Assembly (NCBI RefSeq): GCF_000497445.1
Contig: NZ_CM002285.1
Span: forward strand, 123,664 to 187,663
Length of the DNA stretch: 64,000 nt
Source: Streptomyces roseochromogenus subsp. oscitans DS 12.976
GTDB lineage: Bacteria > Actinomycetota > Actinomycetes > Streptomycetales > Streptomycetaceae
Reading direction: 5' to 3'
Part shown: positions 17,375-26,200 of the stretch, in pieces
Layout of the letters: each line of letters opens with the position of its first letter
How positions within the stretch are numbered: position 1 is the first letter of the stretch
Made by a program: the position numbers and the translations under genes
Notes under the pieces: generated by a model
Told to the model about the DNA's origin: nothing
Database searches by the model: none
The model's input: only the letters and a program-made list of their open reading frames with translations

Positions 17375-18919
17375 TCAGCCCCTGGCGCCGTACGACAGCT
17401 TCGAGCACAGGTCATCGTCCGCGGAACGGGCGTCGTCCGCGACCGAGCTGGGGACGGCGTCCGGTGCCGTCGAGGCGGCGCCGGCCTCGTAGGAGGCGCC
17501 TACGACGACATTGACGACCGGCCCGCCGATGGGTTCCAGGGTTGCGCCGGGGAACAGCATGGCGACGGTCTCAGCCTGGGCCTGCAGGCCCGGGCCGTAC
17601 TGGATCACGGTGGTGGCGCGCTGTCCGTTGGTGGCGTTGGCGGTGCCAGTGACCGTGAAACCGTGCTCGGTGAGTGTCGACGCGGCCACCGCGGCCAGGC
17701 CGCTGGTGGTGGTGCCGTTGTAGACCGCGACGTCGATGCCGTCCCCGGAGACGCTCTCGCTCGGACTCGGCGCCGCGGAGGCGAACGGCTTGGTGGTTCC
17801 CTTCTTGCCGCTGGCGTTCTTGCCGTCGATGGTGCGGTCGGCTCTGAGTGCGGCCCACAGCTGGGAGGCGTCGGGCTCGACGATCGCGACGCGTGCACCC
17901 TGGTAGCGCCAGGGGGCGGTCACGAACTTGGTGTTGTGCAGGTCGATGTCCTTCAGATTCATCGCAAACGAGATCAGCCTGCCTGCCGTACCCAGCCCGG
18001 GGTCGACGGTCATGGACTCCGTGGCGGCGGTGGCGAGCGGCAGCAGCTTCGTCGGGGTGAACCCGTCGCTCTTGATCTGCTTCAGGAGGCTGGAAACGAA
18101 CGCCTGCTGGCGCTTGATCCTTCCGATGTCGGAGCCGTCCCCGATGCCATGCCGGATGCGGACGTAGTCGAGGGCCTTCTGCCCCGAGACGATCTGCTCG
18201 CCCTTCTTGAAGATCAGGGCGCCCTTGGTGGTGCGGTGGGGATTGAGGTCCTGCTGGTAGACGTTTTGCGGGAGGCACACCTTCACCCCGCCGACCACGT
18301 CCGTCAGGGCCGCGAAGCCCTTGAAGTCGACAACGACGGTGTGGCCGACACGCAGCCCGGTGAGTTCCTCGACCGTGTTCTGGGTGCAGGCCGGGTTGCC
18401 CTTCTCCGTCTGCCCGACAGAGAAGGCCGAGTTGAACATGGTGTTGGCTTGGGCCTGTGTCCAGCTGCCGTCAGGCAGTTTGCACGGTGGGATGGTGACC
18501 AGCGTGTCGCGCGGCACGGACACCGCGATCGCGTGTTTGTGGTCCGCGTAGATGTGCAGCAGAAACACGGTGTCGGAGCGACCGATGTCGTCCTTGCTGC
18601 CGCCCCCGAGCGCGTTGTTGCCGTCGTTGCGCGCGTCCGAGCCGATGACCAGGACGTTCTCGCCCTTGGAGGAATGAGGGCGGTTCTTGGACAGGCCGTC
18701 CCCGTCGAAGGTGTCGATGTCACCGTTCAGCTTCAGGTAGATCCAGCCGAGGCCGGCCACACCGAGCACGGTCACCGAGAGGCCGATCTTCAGCACCGTG
18801 CGCAGCGGGCCGCCCTTGCGGCCTCGTCTCGCGCGGCCGCCGTGCGCCTTGTGACTGCGAGACGGCTGCGCCCGGCGCCGGTGGCGGACGGATGGCGTCT
18901 GATCGCCGGTGGCGGTCAT
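17375..18919 (-). CDS. LCP cell-wall glycopolymer ligase, second intact copy
   Basis: 514 residues from ATG 18919 (AAGGG upstream); an in-frame ATG at 18946 is the alternative. Basic N-terminus, one membrane helix (TVLKIGLSVTVLGVAGLGWI), LCP domain with NVLVIGSDARNDGNN, VSVPRDTLVTIPPC and YVRIRHGIGDGSDIGRIKRQ, then LytR_C (~400-470, DVAVYNGTTTSGLAAVAAST). The conserved Arg/Asp set is complete. It shares long identical blocks with the 10456-12063 protein, so the two are paralogues. An operator-like GTTGC repeat lies 65 bp upstream, shared with the divergent tatA relic. Confidence 0.95.
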   Translation of the reverse strand: MTATGDQTPSVRHRRRAQPSRSHKAHGGRARRGRKGGPLRTVLKIGLSVTVLGVAGLGWIYLKLNGDIDTFDGDGLSKNRPHSSKGENVLVIGSDARNDGNNALGGGSKDDIGRSDTVFLLHIYADHKHAIAVSVPRDTLVTIPPCKLPDGSWTQAQANTMFNSAFSVGQTEKGNPACTQNTVEELTGLRVGHTVVVDFKGFAALTDVVGGVKVCLPQNVYQQDLNPHRTTKGALIFKKGEQIVSGQKALDYVRIRHGIGDGSDIGRIKRQQAFVSSLLKQIKSDGFTPTKLLPLATAATESMTVDPGLGTAGRLISFAMNLKDIDLHNTKFVTAPWRYQGARVAIVEPDASQLWAALRADRTIDGKNASGKKGTTKPFASAAPSPSESVSGDGIDVAVYNGTTTSGLAAVAASTLTEHGFTVTGTANATNGQRATTVIQYGPGLQAQAETVAMLFPGATLEPIGGPVVNVVVGASYEAGAASTAPDAVPSSVADDARSADDDLCSKLSYGARG

Positions 18920-18983
18920 CGATACGCCCTTATCGGTGCGACCCATACACAGATGACGACTGAACCCCCCTGTTGGTTGTGCA

Positions 18984-19001
18984 GTTGCGCAATACGGCAA
19001 T
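18984..19001. promoter_or_regulatory. GTTGC-type operator, site 5
   Basis: GTTGCGCAATACGGCAAT in the divergent space between the second LCP gene (65 bp) and the tatA relic (63 bp). Confidence 0.6.
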
Positions 19002-19063
19002 GAAGGACGGGGCGTCGCTCCCCGGCCGATGCCGCTGTGCGGCCGAAGGGCGGGGCGAACGGG

Positions 19064-19250
19064 TTGCTCCGAAACAGGCAGGAACCCTGGCTCCAGCTGA
19101 TCGTGGCGATCGGCATCATCCTGCTGTTCTGCTCGAAGAACTGCCCGAGGCCGCCCGCGGGCTGGGTGAGTTCGTGCACATCCTCAGGAACGAGGCCACG
19201 GCCATGAAGGGGGAGGAAGTTGCTCCCTACGCCTCAGGAGCTGGCGATAT
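19064..19250 (+). pseudogene. tatA: Frameshifted tatA
   Basis: From TTG 19064 the frame reads RQEPWLQLIVAIGIILLFCS, the short TatA membrane helix. A one-base loss after the SK codons moves the amphipathic helix to the next frame: LPEAARGLGEFVHILRNEAT then AMKGEEVAPYASGAG. The hinge and helix follow the TatA pattern (KKLPExARGLGxxxxILxxE). Without the shift it would be a complete TatA. Confidence 0.8.
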
Positions 19251-19335
19251 CGAGACCTTGCCGCAAGGGTTCGCTGGTTATGCCGTAGTCACGGCGATAG
19301 ACGTACACGCGTTCCGCGCGCACACAGTTTAGAGA

Positions 19336-19343
19336 TTGCGCAA
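19336..19343. promoter_or_regulatory. Orphan TTGCGCAA core
   Basis: Exact core within the near-palindrome AGATTGCGCAAATCT, just downstream of the tatB stop and with no intact gene start nearby. May belong to a lost gene or be chance. Confidence 0.25.
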
Positions 19344-19392
19344 ATCTGGGGGCGGCTTGTCATGAGCCGACAAGGACCGCCTCCGTACCCGC

Positions 19393-19833
19393 TCAGGTGG
19401 CATCGGGGTCGAACGCGGGACGGGCGGCCGGGTCAGACTGTTCCGCCTTCGCCACGCTCACGCGCCCCGCTTCCACGGTGCTGGTCCGAGACTCGTCGAC
19501 CGATTCGCGCACTGCCTCGGCGACCTGCGCGAACTCCTCCCTCGGGTCGAGAGCGCTGCGGATCTCGCGGATCTCGTCGAGGCCGAGACCGTCGGCGTCG
19601 AGCATGTGCTTGCGCACGAACGTCTTCGGATGCAGGTCCTCGAACTCGAAATCTTTGAATTCCGGGCCCAGTTCGGAGCGGATGTCGTGTTTGGCGCTCT
19701 CGGAGATCGCGCGCACCTTGCGGATGAACCCCAATACGTTCTGGATCATCCCGGGCACCTTGTCCGGGCCGAAGACGAGTACGGCCAGGACCACCAGCGT
19801 GGCCAGCTTCAACGGGCTCATATCGAAGAACAC
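19393..19833 (-). CDS. tatB: Twin-arginine translocase subunit TatB
   Basis: 146 residues from GTG 19833, with GAGGAG upstream. Starts VFFDMSPLKLATLVVLAVLV followed by FGPDKVPGMIQ, the TatB helix and hinge, then the long amphipathic helix and the signature SELGPEFKDFEFEDLHPKTF, which distinguishes streptomycete TatB from TatA. The end, FDPDAT, also matches family tails. TatB receives folded Tat substrates with TatC in the membrane. Its local partners tatA (19064) and tatC (14661) are broken, so it must work with copies elsewhere or be a surplus subunit. A GTTGC-type site lies 51 bp upstream. Confidence 0.93.
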   Translation of the reverse strand: MFFDMSPLKLATLVVLAVLVFGPDKVPGMIQNVLGFIRKVRAISESAKHDIRSELGPEFKDFEFEDLHPKTFVRKHMLDADGLGLDEIREIRSALDPREEFAQVAEAVRESVDESRTSTVEAGRVSVAKAEQSDPAARPAFDPDAT

Positions 19834-20239
19834 CCGGGACTCCTCGCTCCGCCGTCCGACCCGCTTGCACCCAGCCCATAATACTTTAGCGATTGCGCAA
19901 CTGGAGAATCGCAGGCCTCCTGTTCGCGCACCGCGAGCGACGACGGCCGGGCGGTACAGGAGTGCGCCCGCCGCGATCCGCCTGCACCTCCCGCGCAGCA
20001 CGGCTCGGGTCCGGGTTTACGCGGCTGGAGGCGGGCGGCGATGGTGCCGGAGCATTCGGTCGTTGTTCCGCCGCGCAAACTGAGTAGCGCAGCAGCGTCG
20101 CTGGAGTAACGAAGAAGCTGCTCCGGCTCCGCCTGGGCAGCAGACGCGACAGGGCGGCAACAAGGACCCGGTCAACCAGCTCCAGCCTGGGCCGGCCGAC
20201 TTGACGCTGCAGCACTGCCGACTGATGCCGCAAGGGGGG
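19834..20239. other. Intergenic region upstream of tatB
   Basis: Holds the tatB operator-like site at 19884-19901 and otherwise no recognisable gene; the 3' end of the sensor kinase gene is at 20240. Confidence 0.4.
19884..19901. promoter_or_regulatory. GTTGC-type operator, site 6
   Basis: On the minus strand GTTGCGCAATCGCTAAAG; the core is exact. Adjacent plus-strand AATACTTTA (TAAAGTATT on the transcribed side) could be a -10 region. Lies 51 bp before tatB. Confidence 0.5.
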
Positions 20240-21616
20240 TCAGGGCTCCTGCGCAGGGAGCAGAACGACGAGCCGCGCTCCGAGGTGATTGCCCTCGATC
20301 AGGGCGCGACCGTGGTGGGCCGTGACGACCTCGTAAACGATGGCCAGGCCGAGGCCGCTGCCGCCGGTGTCCCGGGACCGCGCTTCGTCCAGGCGGGTGA
20401 AGCGTTCGAAGACGCGTTCCCGGTCGGCCTCCGGGATGCCGGGGCCGTCGTCGGCGACGACCAGGCGGGCGATGCCGTCCTCGGTGTGCAGACTGACCGT
20501 GACCCTGCTGCGGGCGTAACGCACGGCGTTGTCGAGGAGGTTACGGACGACACGGGCGAGGGCATCCGCATCGCCTTGTACACGGGCCGCGCCCACGGCG
20601 TGCTGGTCGATCGGGTGGGGCGTGCGGCGGCGGGCCTCGCGGACCTCGGTGAAGACGATCTCGTCCAGGTCGACGGGGCGCGTCCGGATTCGTGGCTGGT
20701 CGTCGAGGCGCGCCAGCTGGAGGAGGTCGTCGACGAGGCGGATGAGGCGTTCGCTGTCCCGCAGCAGGGATGCGGCGAGGGCCTGTGCCTCCGGCGAGCG
20801 GGCGTGCCGGGCGGACACGTCGAGGCGGGTGTGCAGGGAGCTGAGGGGGCTGCGCAGTTCGTGGGCGGCGTCCGCGATGAACCTCCGCTGCCGCCGGGTC
20901 GCGGTGTCCAGGCGTGCCAGCAGGTCGTTGAGTGTCCGGGCGAGCCGGGCGAGGGCGTCCGCGGTGGGTGGTACGTCGAGCCGACGGCTGAGGTCGGAGG
21001 TGGTGATCTCGGCGGTCTGGGCACGCATGGCCTCCACTGGGCGCAGCGCGTGCCCGGTGAGTTGCCACACCACCGCCGTGAGCAGGGCGACGACCGCCGG
21101 TGTTCCGGCGGCCAGGCCGGCGGTGAGCCGGGCCAGCCCCTGGTCGATGCCTTCGGTGGGTACGGCGACGTACACCGTCAAGGGATGGCCGGCTGATCCG
21201 GCGGGGACGCCGACGGCCCGCCAGGCGCCGTTCTCGCCGACGGGGATGTCGTGCACGGTGTGGGCGTGCGGAGTGCTGGACCGGCTCGCCGGAAAGGAGA
21301 ACGCCCGCGGCCGGCCGCGGAGGTTCCCGGAGCTGGCGATCACGGTGCCGTCGCGGTCGACGATCTGTACGGCGACGTCTCCGTGGTCGGTGGCGGGTAT
21401 CTCCGTGCCGGCCTGGGCGGCGTTGGCGTCCGCCGCGACGACCTCGGCGCGCTGGAGGGCGGTGGTGTCCAGGCCGTGGATCAGACTGACGTGCAGCCAG
21501 ACGACGAGGAGGACGGCGGCCGAGGTCAGACCGGCGGCGATGACCAGGGCCGCGGCGGCGGTCAGCCGGTGCCGCAGTGATCTGCGGGCCCACCAGAACC
21601 GGGCGCCGGTGCCCAC
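20240..21616 (-). CDS. Two-component sensor histidine kinase
   Basis: 458 residues from GTG 21616, three bases past the regulator's stop. TM1 (LTAAAALVIAAGLTSAAVLL) and TM2 (GTPAVVALLTAVVWQLTGHA) enclose an extracellular sensor of about 130 residues. A HAMP linker follows, then the H-box ADAAHELRSPLSSLHTRL, N-box VVRNLLDNAVRYA, G1 VADDGPGIPEADRERVFERF and G2 GGSGLGLAIVYEV. It should phosphorylate the adjacent OmpR-type regulator. Signal unknown; the neighbouring Pls-type synthetase is the likely physiological context. Confidence 0.95.
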   Translation of the reverse strand: MGTGARFWWARRSLRHRLTAAAALVIAAGLTSAAVLLVVWLHVSLIHGLDTTALQRAEVVAADANAAQAGTEIPATDHGDVAVQIVDRDGTVIASSGNLRGRPRAFSFPASRSSTPHAHTVHDIPVGENGAWRAVGVPAGSAGHPLTVYVAVPTEGIDQGLARLTAGLAAGTPAVVALLTAVVWQLTGHALRPVEAMRAQTAEITTSDLSRRLDVPPTADALARLARTLNDLLARLDTATRRQRRFIADAAHELRSPLSSLHTRLDVSARHARSPEAQALAASLLRDSERLIRLVDDLLQLARLDDQPRIRTRPVDLDEIVFTEVREARRRTPHPIDQHAVGAARVQGDADALARVVRNLLDNAVRYARSRVTVSLHTEDGIARLVVADDGPGIPEADRERVFERFTRLDEARSRDTGGSGLGLAIVYEVVTAHHGRALIEGNHLGARLVVLLPAQEP

Positions 21617-21619
21617 CGT

Positions 21620-22297
21620 TCACCCCGTGGCGTCGCGCAGCCGGTATCCGGCGCCGCGGACGGTCTCGATGATGCTGCGGCCGGACGGAACGTCGATCTT
21701 GCGTCTGAGATAGCCGACGTAGACCTCGACGACGTTGGTGTCGCCGTCGAATTGCTCGTCCCACACGTGGGTGAGGATGTCCGTCTTGCTGAGGACCTCG
21801 TCGGTGTGTCTGGCCAGGTACTCCAGGAGCGCGAACTCGCGGGCGGTGAGTTCGATCTCCCGCTCCCCGCGCCGGCAGCGGCGGCGGGCGGGGTCCACGC
21901 TGAGGTCGCCGGCCCGGAGCACCGCGGGCCGGGCCGGTGCCCCGCGGCGCAGCAGCGCCCTGAGCCGGGCGACGAGGACGACGTACGAGAAGGGCTTGCT
22001 CAGATAGTCGTCGGCGCCGAGGTCGAGGGCGTCTGCCTCGTCGTACTCGCCGTCCTTCGCGGTCAGCATCAGCACCGGTGTCCAGACGCTGGCGCCGCGC
22101 AGTCGCTTGAGGACCTCGTAGCCGGACAGGCTGGGCAGCATGATGTCGAGCACGATGACGTCGTACGACTCGGTGAGCGCCCGCCACAGACCGTCCGGCC
22201 CGTCGTGGGCGACGTCCGTGACGAAGCCCTCGGCGGCGAGTCCCTCGGCGATCGCCCCGGCGAGTCCGCGCTCGTCCTCAATGATCAGCGTCCGCAT
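21620..22297 (-). CDS. OmpR/PhoB-family response regulator
   Basis: 225 residues from ATG 22297. Receiver domain with acidic pocket IIEDERG, phospho-acceptor Asp51 (VIVLDIMLPSLSGYEV), switch region MLTAKDGEYDEADAL and Lys in DDYLSKPFSY. The C-terminal winged helix ends TNVVEVYVGYLRRKIDVPSG then IETVRGAGYRL, typical of OmpR/PhoB. Operon with the kinase downstream. An inverted repeat GCTGAGA/TCTCAGC (22353-22388) lies upstream of its start and resembles the 11-bp repeat before the synthetase gene, suggesting self-control and control of that gene. Confidence 0.95.
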   Translation of the reverse strand: MRTLIIEDERGLAGAIAEGLAAEGFVTDVAHDGPDGLWRALTESYDVIVLDIMLPSLSGYEVLKRLRGASVWTPVLMLTAKDGEYDEADALDLGADDYLSKPFSYVVLVARLRALLRRGAPARPAVLRAGDLSVDPARRRCRRGEREIELTAREFALLEYLARHTDEVLSKTDILTHVWDEQFDGDTNVVEVYVGYLRRKIDVPSGRSIIETVRGAGYRLRDATG

Positions 22298-22352
22298 GGC
22301 AGCCTCTGATCCACCATAGTCGTGGCCGGTGACGGCCGTCGGCTGGGAAGGC

Positions 22353-22388
22353 GCTGAGAAACGCAGCGTCGCTCAACCTGCTCTCAGC
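22353..22388. promoter_or_regulatory. Inverted repeat GCTGAGA...TCTCAGC before the response regulator
   Basis: GCTGAGA at 22353-22359 and TCTCAGC at 22382-22388. On the minus strand GCTGAGAGCAG is followed directly by the related 11-mer GTTGAGCGACG. Candidate autoregulatory site. Confidence 0.45.
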
Positions 22389-22466
22389 ACCCACATCGCA
22401 GGCTGGAGTCCTCAAGAACTTACGGAAAGTGAGGAAGAGGGAACGGTGAGTGACCTCAGTCCTCAG

Positions 22467-23252
22467 TCAGGAACGCCGAGGTCGGCGCGAGACCGGAGAG
22501 CGGCGTGACGACCAGCAGGACGCTTGAGGGACCGACCACGCGCACAGCAATCGCCGTGCCGTCCGTTCCACCAGGTCGCGGGCCAGGTCCAGGGTGTGAT
22601 GCACGAGCAGGCCGTAGTCGGTGCACCAGCCGTCGGAAGCCTCCGAGTGCGGCCCCGTGACAGCCACCCGCCCCGCGCCGAAGCAGGCCACGAGGGCTGC
22701 GGGGGCGCCGTAGTCGTAGCGGGCGAGGATCCGCGCGTCGGCGCCGACGTCGAGGAGAAAGACGGGGCCGTCCTGGAAGTACACGCTGTGCCGGGCCCCC
22801 ACCAGGTCACCCGGACCACGGTGGAGCCCTCGTCGTGGACCGTCGCCCCGGCAGTGGCGATGTACTGATCGGTGTCGCCGCGCAGGAGGCCGAAGTCCGG
22901 TGTGGCTCCGGCGAGACGACCGCCGGGGCAGAAGCCCAGACAGTGCCCACCGCCGCGGACGAAGTCGCGGATCGTCCGGCGCTGTGGGGCAGGGACGCGG
23001 CAGGCGGAGTCGAGGGTGCCGCCGGGCTGGGCGTACAGCACGGCCTGGGACAGCGGTTCGGCCGAGAGCGGGGGCGCCTCGCGGGGTCCGGTGTAGCGGA
23101 CGTCCAGGTTCCAGGGGCCGGAGGCGAGGAGGTCCCGCGACTGCCTCGGGGCAGCCGGGCAGGGCGGCCGGCCCGCGGTGGACGAGGGCCGGCGGACGGT
23201 GCTCCGGGGCCGTACGGGGCATGGGCCGGTGCCCTACGGTCGGTTCCGGCAT
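22467..23252 (-). pseudogene. Frameshifted BPL_N/GATase1-like gene
   Basis: Three pieces read in order give one protein. From ATG 23252: LVHRGPAALPGCPEAVAG. After a shift: LLASGPWNLDVRYTGPREAP, LYAQPGG, FVRGGGHCLGFCPGG (nucleophile-elbow-like Cys) and AGATPDFGLLRGDTDQYIAT. After a second shift: SVYFQDGPVFLLDVGADARI and ALVACFGAGRVAVTGPHSEA. This is the biotin-protein-ligase N-terminal-like amidotransferase fold (COG4285). Its start overlaps the synthetase stop by 19 bp, so the two were coupled in one operon. Confidence 0.78.
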
Positions 23253-26200
23253 GTGAAAGTCGCGCGCCCTTCGGCCGGCAGGCCCTGCCAGTCCGTGCCC
23301 GAGGGCAGGTGTTCGCCCTTCATGACCAGGGACAGCGCGCCGAGCCGAACCCCGCTGCCGACCACGGCGTCGTACAGCACCACCGTGCGCGGGCCGATGC
23401 TCGCGCCGGGGCCCACGGTCACCCTCGACATCTTCATCACCCGGTCCTCGAAGAGGTGTGTCTGAAGGGAGACGTGCAGTCCGATCGCGGCGTCGTCCCC
23501 GACCTCCACCAGGTCGAACTCCGTCAGGTAGGTGGTGCCGATCCAGGTGCGCCGGCCGATGCGGGCGCCGAACAGGCGCAGTACGGGCGGCAGGAACGGG
23601 GTCCCCACCAGGGCGCCGACGCCCGCGGGAACCGCAGCCGTCTCGAACAGACCCGTGACGAACTCGGTCCGGCGGACGAACAGGCTCCACAGGGGTTCGA
23701 CACGCGGCCGGTACCGGCTGGCGACCACCCATTTGGCCAGCGCACAGCACCCGACCACAGCCGCCATCGCCCCCATGGCGAGTGACGGGGACACCAGCGT
23801 CGTGACTACGGTCCCGGTGTGGGGTGCGAGGCGGCTCAGGGCCAGCAGGTACCCGAAGCCGCCGGCGGCGAGCAGTGTCGCGGGCAGGGTGGCGCGGAAG
23901 AACTCGATGGCCAGGCGGCCCAGTACGGCCCTGCGGGTCGGCCGGAACGTCAGCTTCTCGGGGTAGCGTCCGCTGTCCTGGCGCACCGGCAGCCGTAGCG
24001 CGGGCGAGCCCAGCCAGGTACTGCCGTCGGGAAGGCTGCCGGAGGGCGGCACGCTGCCGACGCCCACCAGACAGCCCGGGCCGAGCCGGGAACCGGCGGG
24101 TACGAGTGCCGCGTTGCCGACGAAGGCGCGTCGGCCTACCTCGGTGGGTGCGAACGCCATACGGCCGGCGGCGAAAGCGGCGACGCCGACGCCGGCCATG
24201 TCGGCGACGAAGCTGCCGTCGCGGAGGGTGAGCAGGTCGGGGTCGATATGCGCCACGGTGGACACTTCAACGCCGCGCCCGACCCGCGCGCCGAGCAGTC
24301 GCAGCCAGGGGACGGTGTAGAGGGTGGCGTACAGCGAGTTCGTCAGGGCCAGGCTCTCCTCCAGCAGCTTGTCCGCGACCCACTTGCGCACGCCGAGCGC
24401 CGACCGTACGGGGTGGACACCCACCGGCGTCCTGGGCAGCACCGCCCGCCTGCCCACAGCGACGATCAGGCACACCGTGGCCACGAAGACGGGGCCGAAC
24501 AGCGCGGCCACGGCGGGCTCGCCGTGCCGCCACCCCCACCAGCACAGGGCGACGCCCGGCGCGGCCGCGCCGACGGGCACCGCTTCCAGCAGGAACAGGC
24601 CGAGCAGGGTGGCGGCCAGGTGCCGTGCCCGCTGGCGGTCCGTCGGGCGCGGGGCGCTCAGCAGCGACTCGACGAGCGGCGAGAGTGCCTCGACGGGGCG
24701 GGCGGGTGATCCGGCGCGGCGGCCTCCTGCAGGGATCGGCTCGCCCGGGCCGGCCAGGGACTGCTCGCCGAGCGCGGCACCGGGCCCCAGCTCGGCGCCG
24801 GGTTCACAGACGGCGCCCGCGCCGACGTACGCCCGTGCCCCGATGGTGATCGGAGCGACCGTGACCCATCCGTCGGCGACCTGCCAGGGGCGCAGGGTGG
24901 CTCCGTAGCCGATCGCCGCGTCACCGCCGATGCGCAGCAGCCTGGGCAGTCCGATCAGGCTCGTGACGATGGTGGTGCCAGGGCCGACCCGCGCCCCGAG
25001 GAGTCGCAGGTAAGGGCCCATCAGCGCGGATCCGCTGAGCACCCGCAGCGGGCTCATGCCGAGCAGCAGCACGTCGAGCGTCCACAGGCGCACGTAAGTG
25101 GCCCCCCACAACGGGTACCGGCCGGGCCGGATCCCGGCGGCCAGAGGCCGGGCGAGCAGGACAGGGGCGAGCCAGCGTACGGCCAGGTAGCCGGCCAGCA
25201 CCGCGAGCGCCGGTCCGACGGCGCCCGTGCCCTGCAGCCGTCCGTGACGAGCCGCGCACCAGAAGGCCAGCGGCGCCGTGAACAGCAGCAGGAGGGAGTA
25301 GAGCGCCGCCGCGTGGACCAGTCCCGCCCATGCGATCTTCGCGCGGCTGTGCCTCAGCGGCGCCACGCGAGGGCACTGCCCGGCGGCCTCGTCGCCGGAA
25401 TTGCCCCGCTGTTCGTACAGGCACGCCGTGAAGGTCCGCACGGTGGGGTTCTCGTACAGGTCGCGCAGCGTCGGGCCGGTGTCACCGCCCTGTTCCCGAA
25501 GCAGGGACACGGCGTGGGCTGCGAGCAGGGAGTGCCCGCCGAGGTCGGTGAAGAAGTCGGCCTCGGCCGGCACCTCCTCGGGCGGGAGACCGAGCGCGCG
25601 GGCCCACGCGTCGCGCACACGCGCCTGCCGCGCGTCGCGGAGCGGAGCCACGTGATCGGATGCCGCGAGGCGGCGGCCCGACGGCCGGGGCAGCCGCGCC
25701 CGGTCGGTCTTGCCACTCGGCGAGAGCGGCAGCCGGTCCAGGAAGTCCAGCGTCGCCGGGACCATGTAGGCGGGCAGGGCACGCCGCAGGCGGTCGCGCA
25801 GCCTGGCGGCGAGAGCCGGAGCGTCGACGCCGCCGTCCGCCGCCCGCACGACGTATCCGGCCAGGACCTGCTGTTCGGCACCCTCGCGCGGGACGAGCGC
25901 CGCGGCCGCCTGTGCGACGCCCGGATCCTCCATGAGCACGCTCTCGATCTCTTCGAGCGACACCCGGTAGCCGCGGATCTTCACCTCCGCGTCGGCGCGC
26001 CCGAGGTACTCGATCTCCCCCTGTGCGGTCATCCTGCCGAGGTCACCGGTGCGGTACAGGCGCCCGCCGCCAGGCGCCAGGGCATGGCGGATGAAGCGGT
26101 CGGCGGTCAGGTCCGGGCGACCGACGTAGCCCCGGGCAAGCCCTGGCCCGCCGAGGCAGATCTCCCCGACGGCCCCCTGCGGCACCGGCTCGTGCCGCTC

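Noticed and set aside
17333..19003. 556-residue plus-strand frame opposite the second LCP gene
   Set aside because: Shadow of the LCP gene; no start signal and no known domain.
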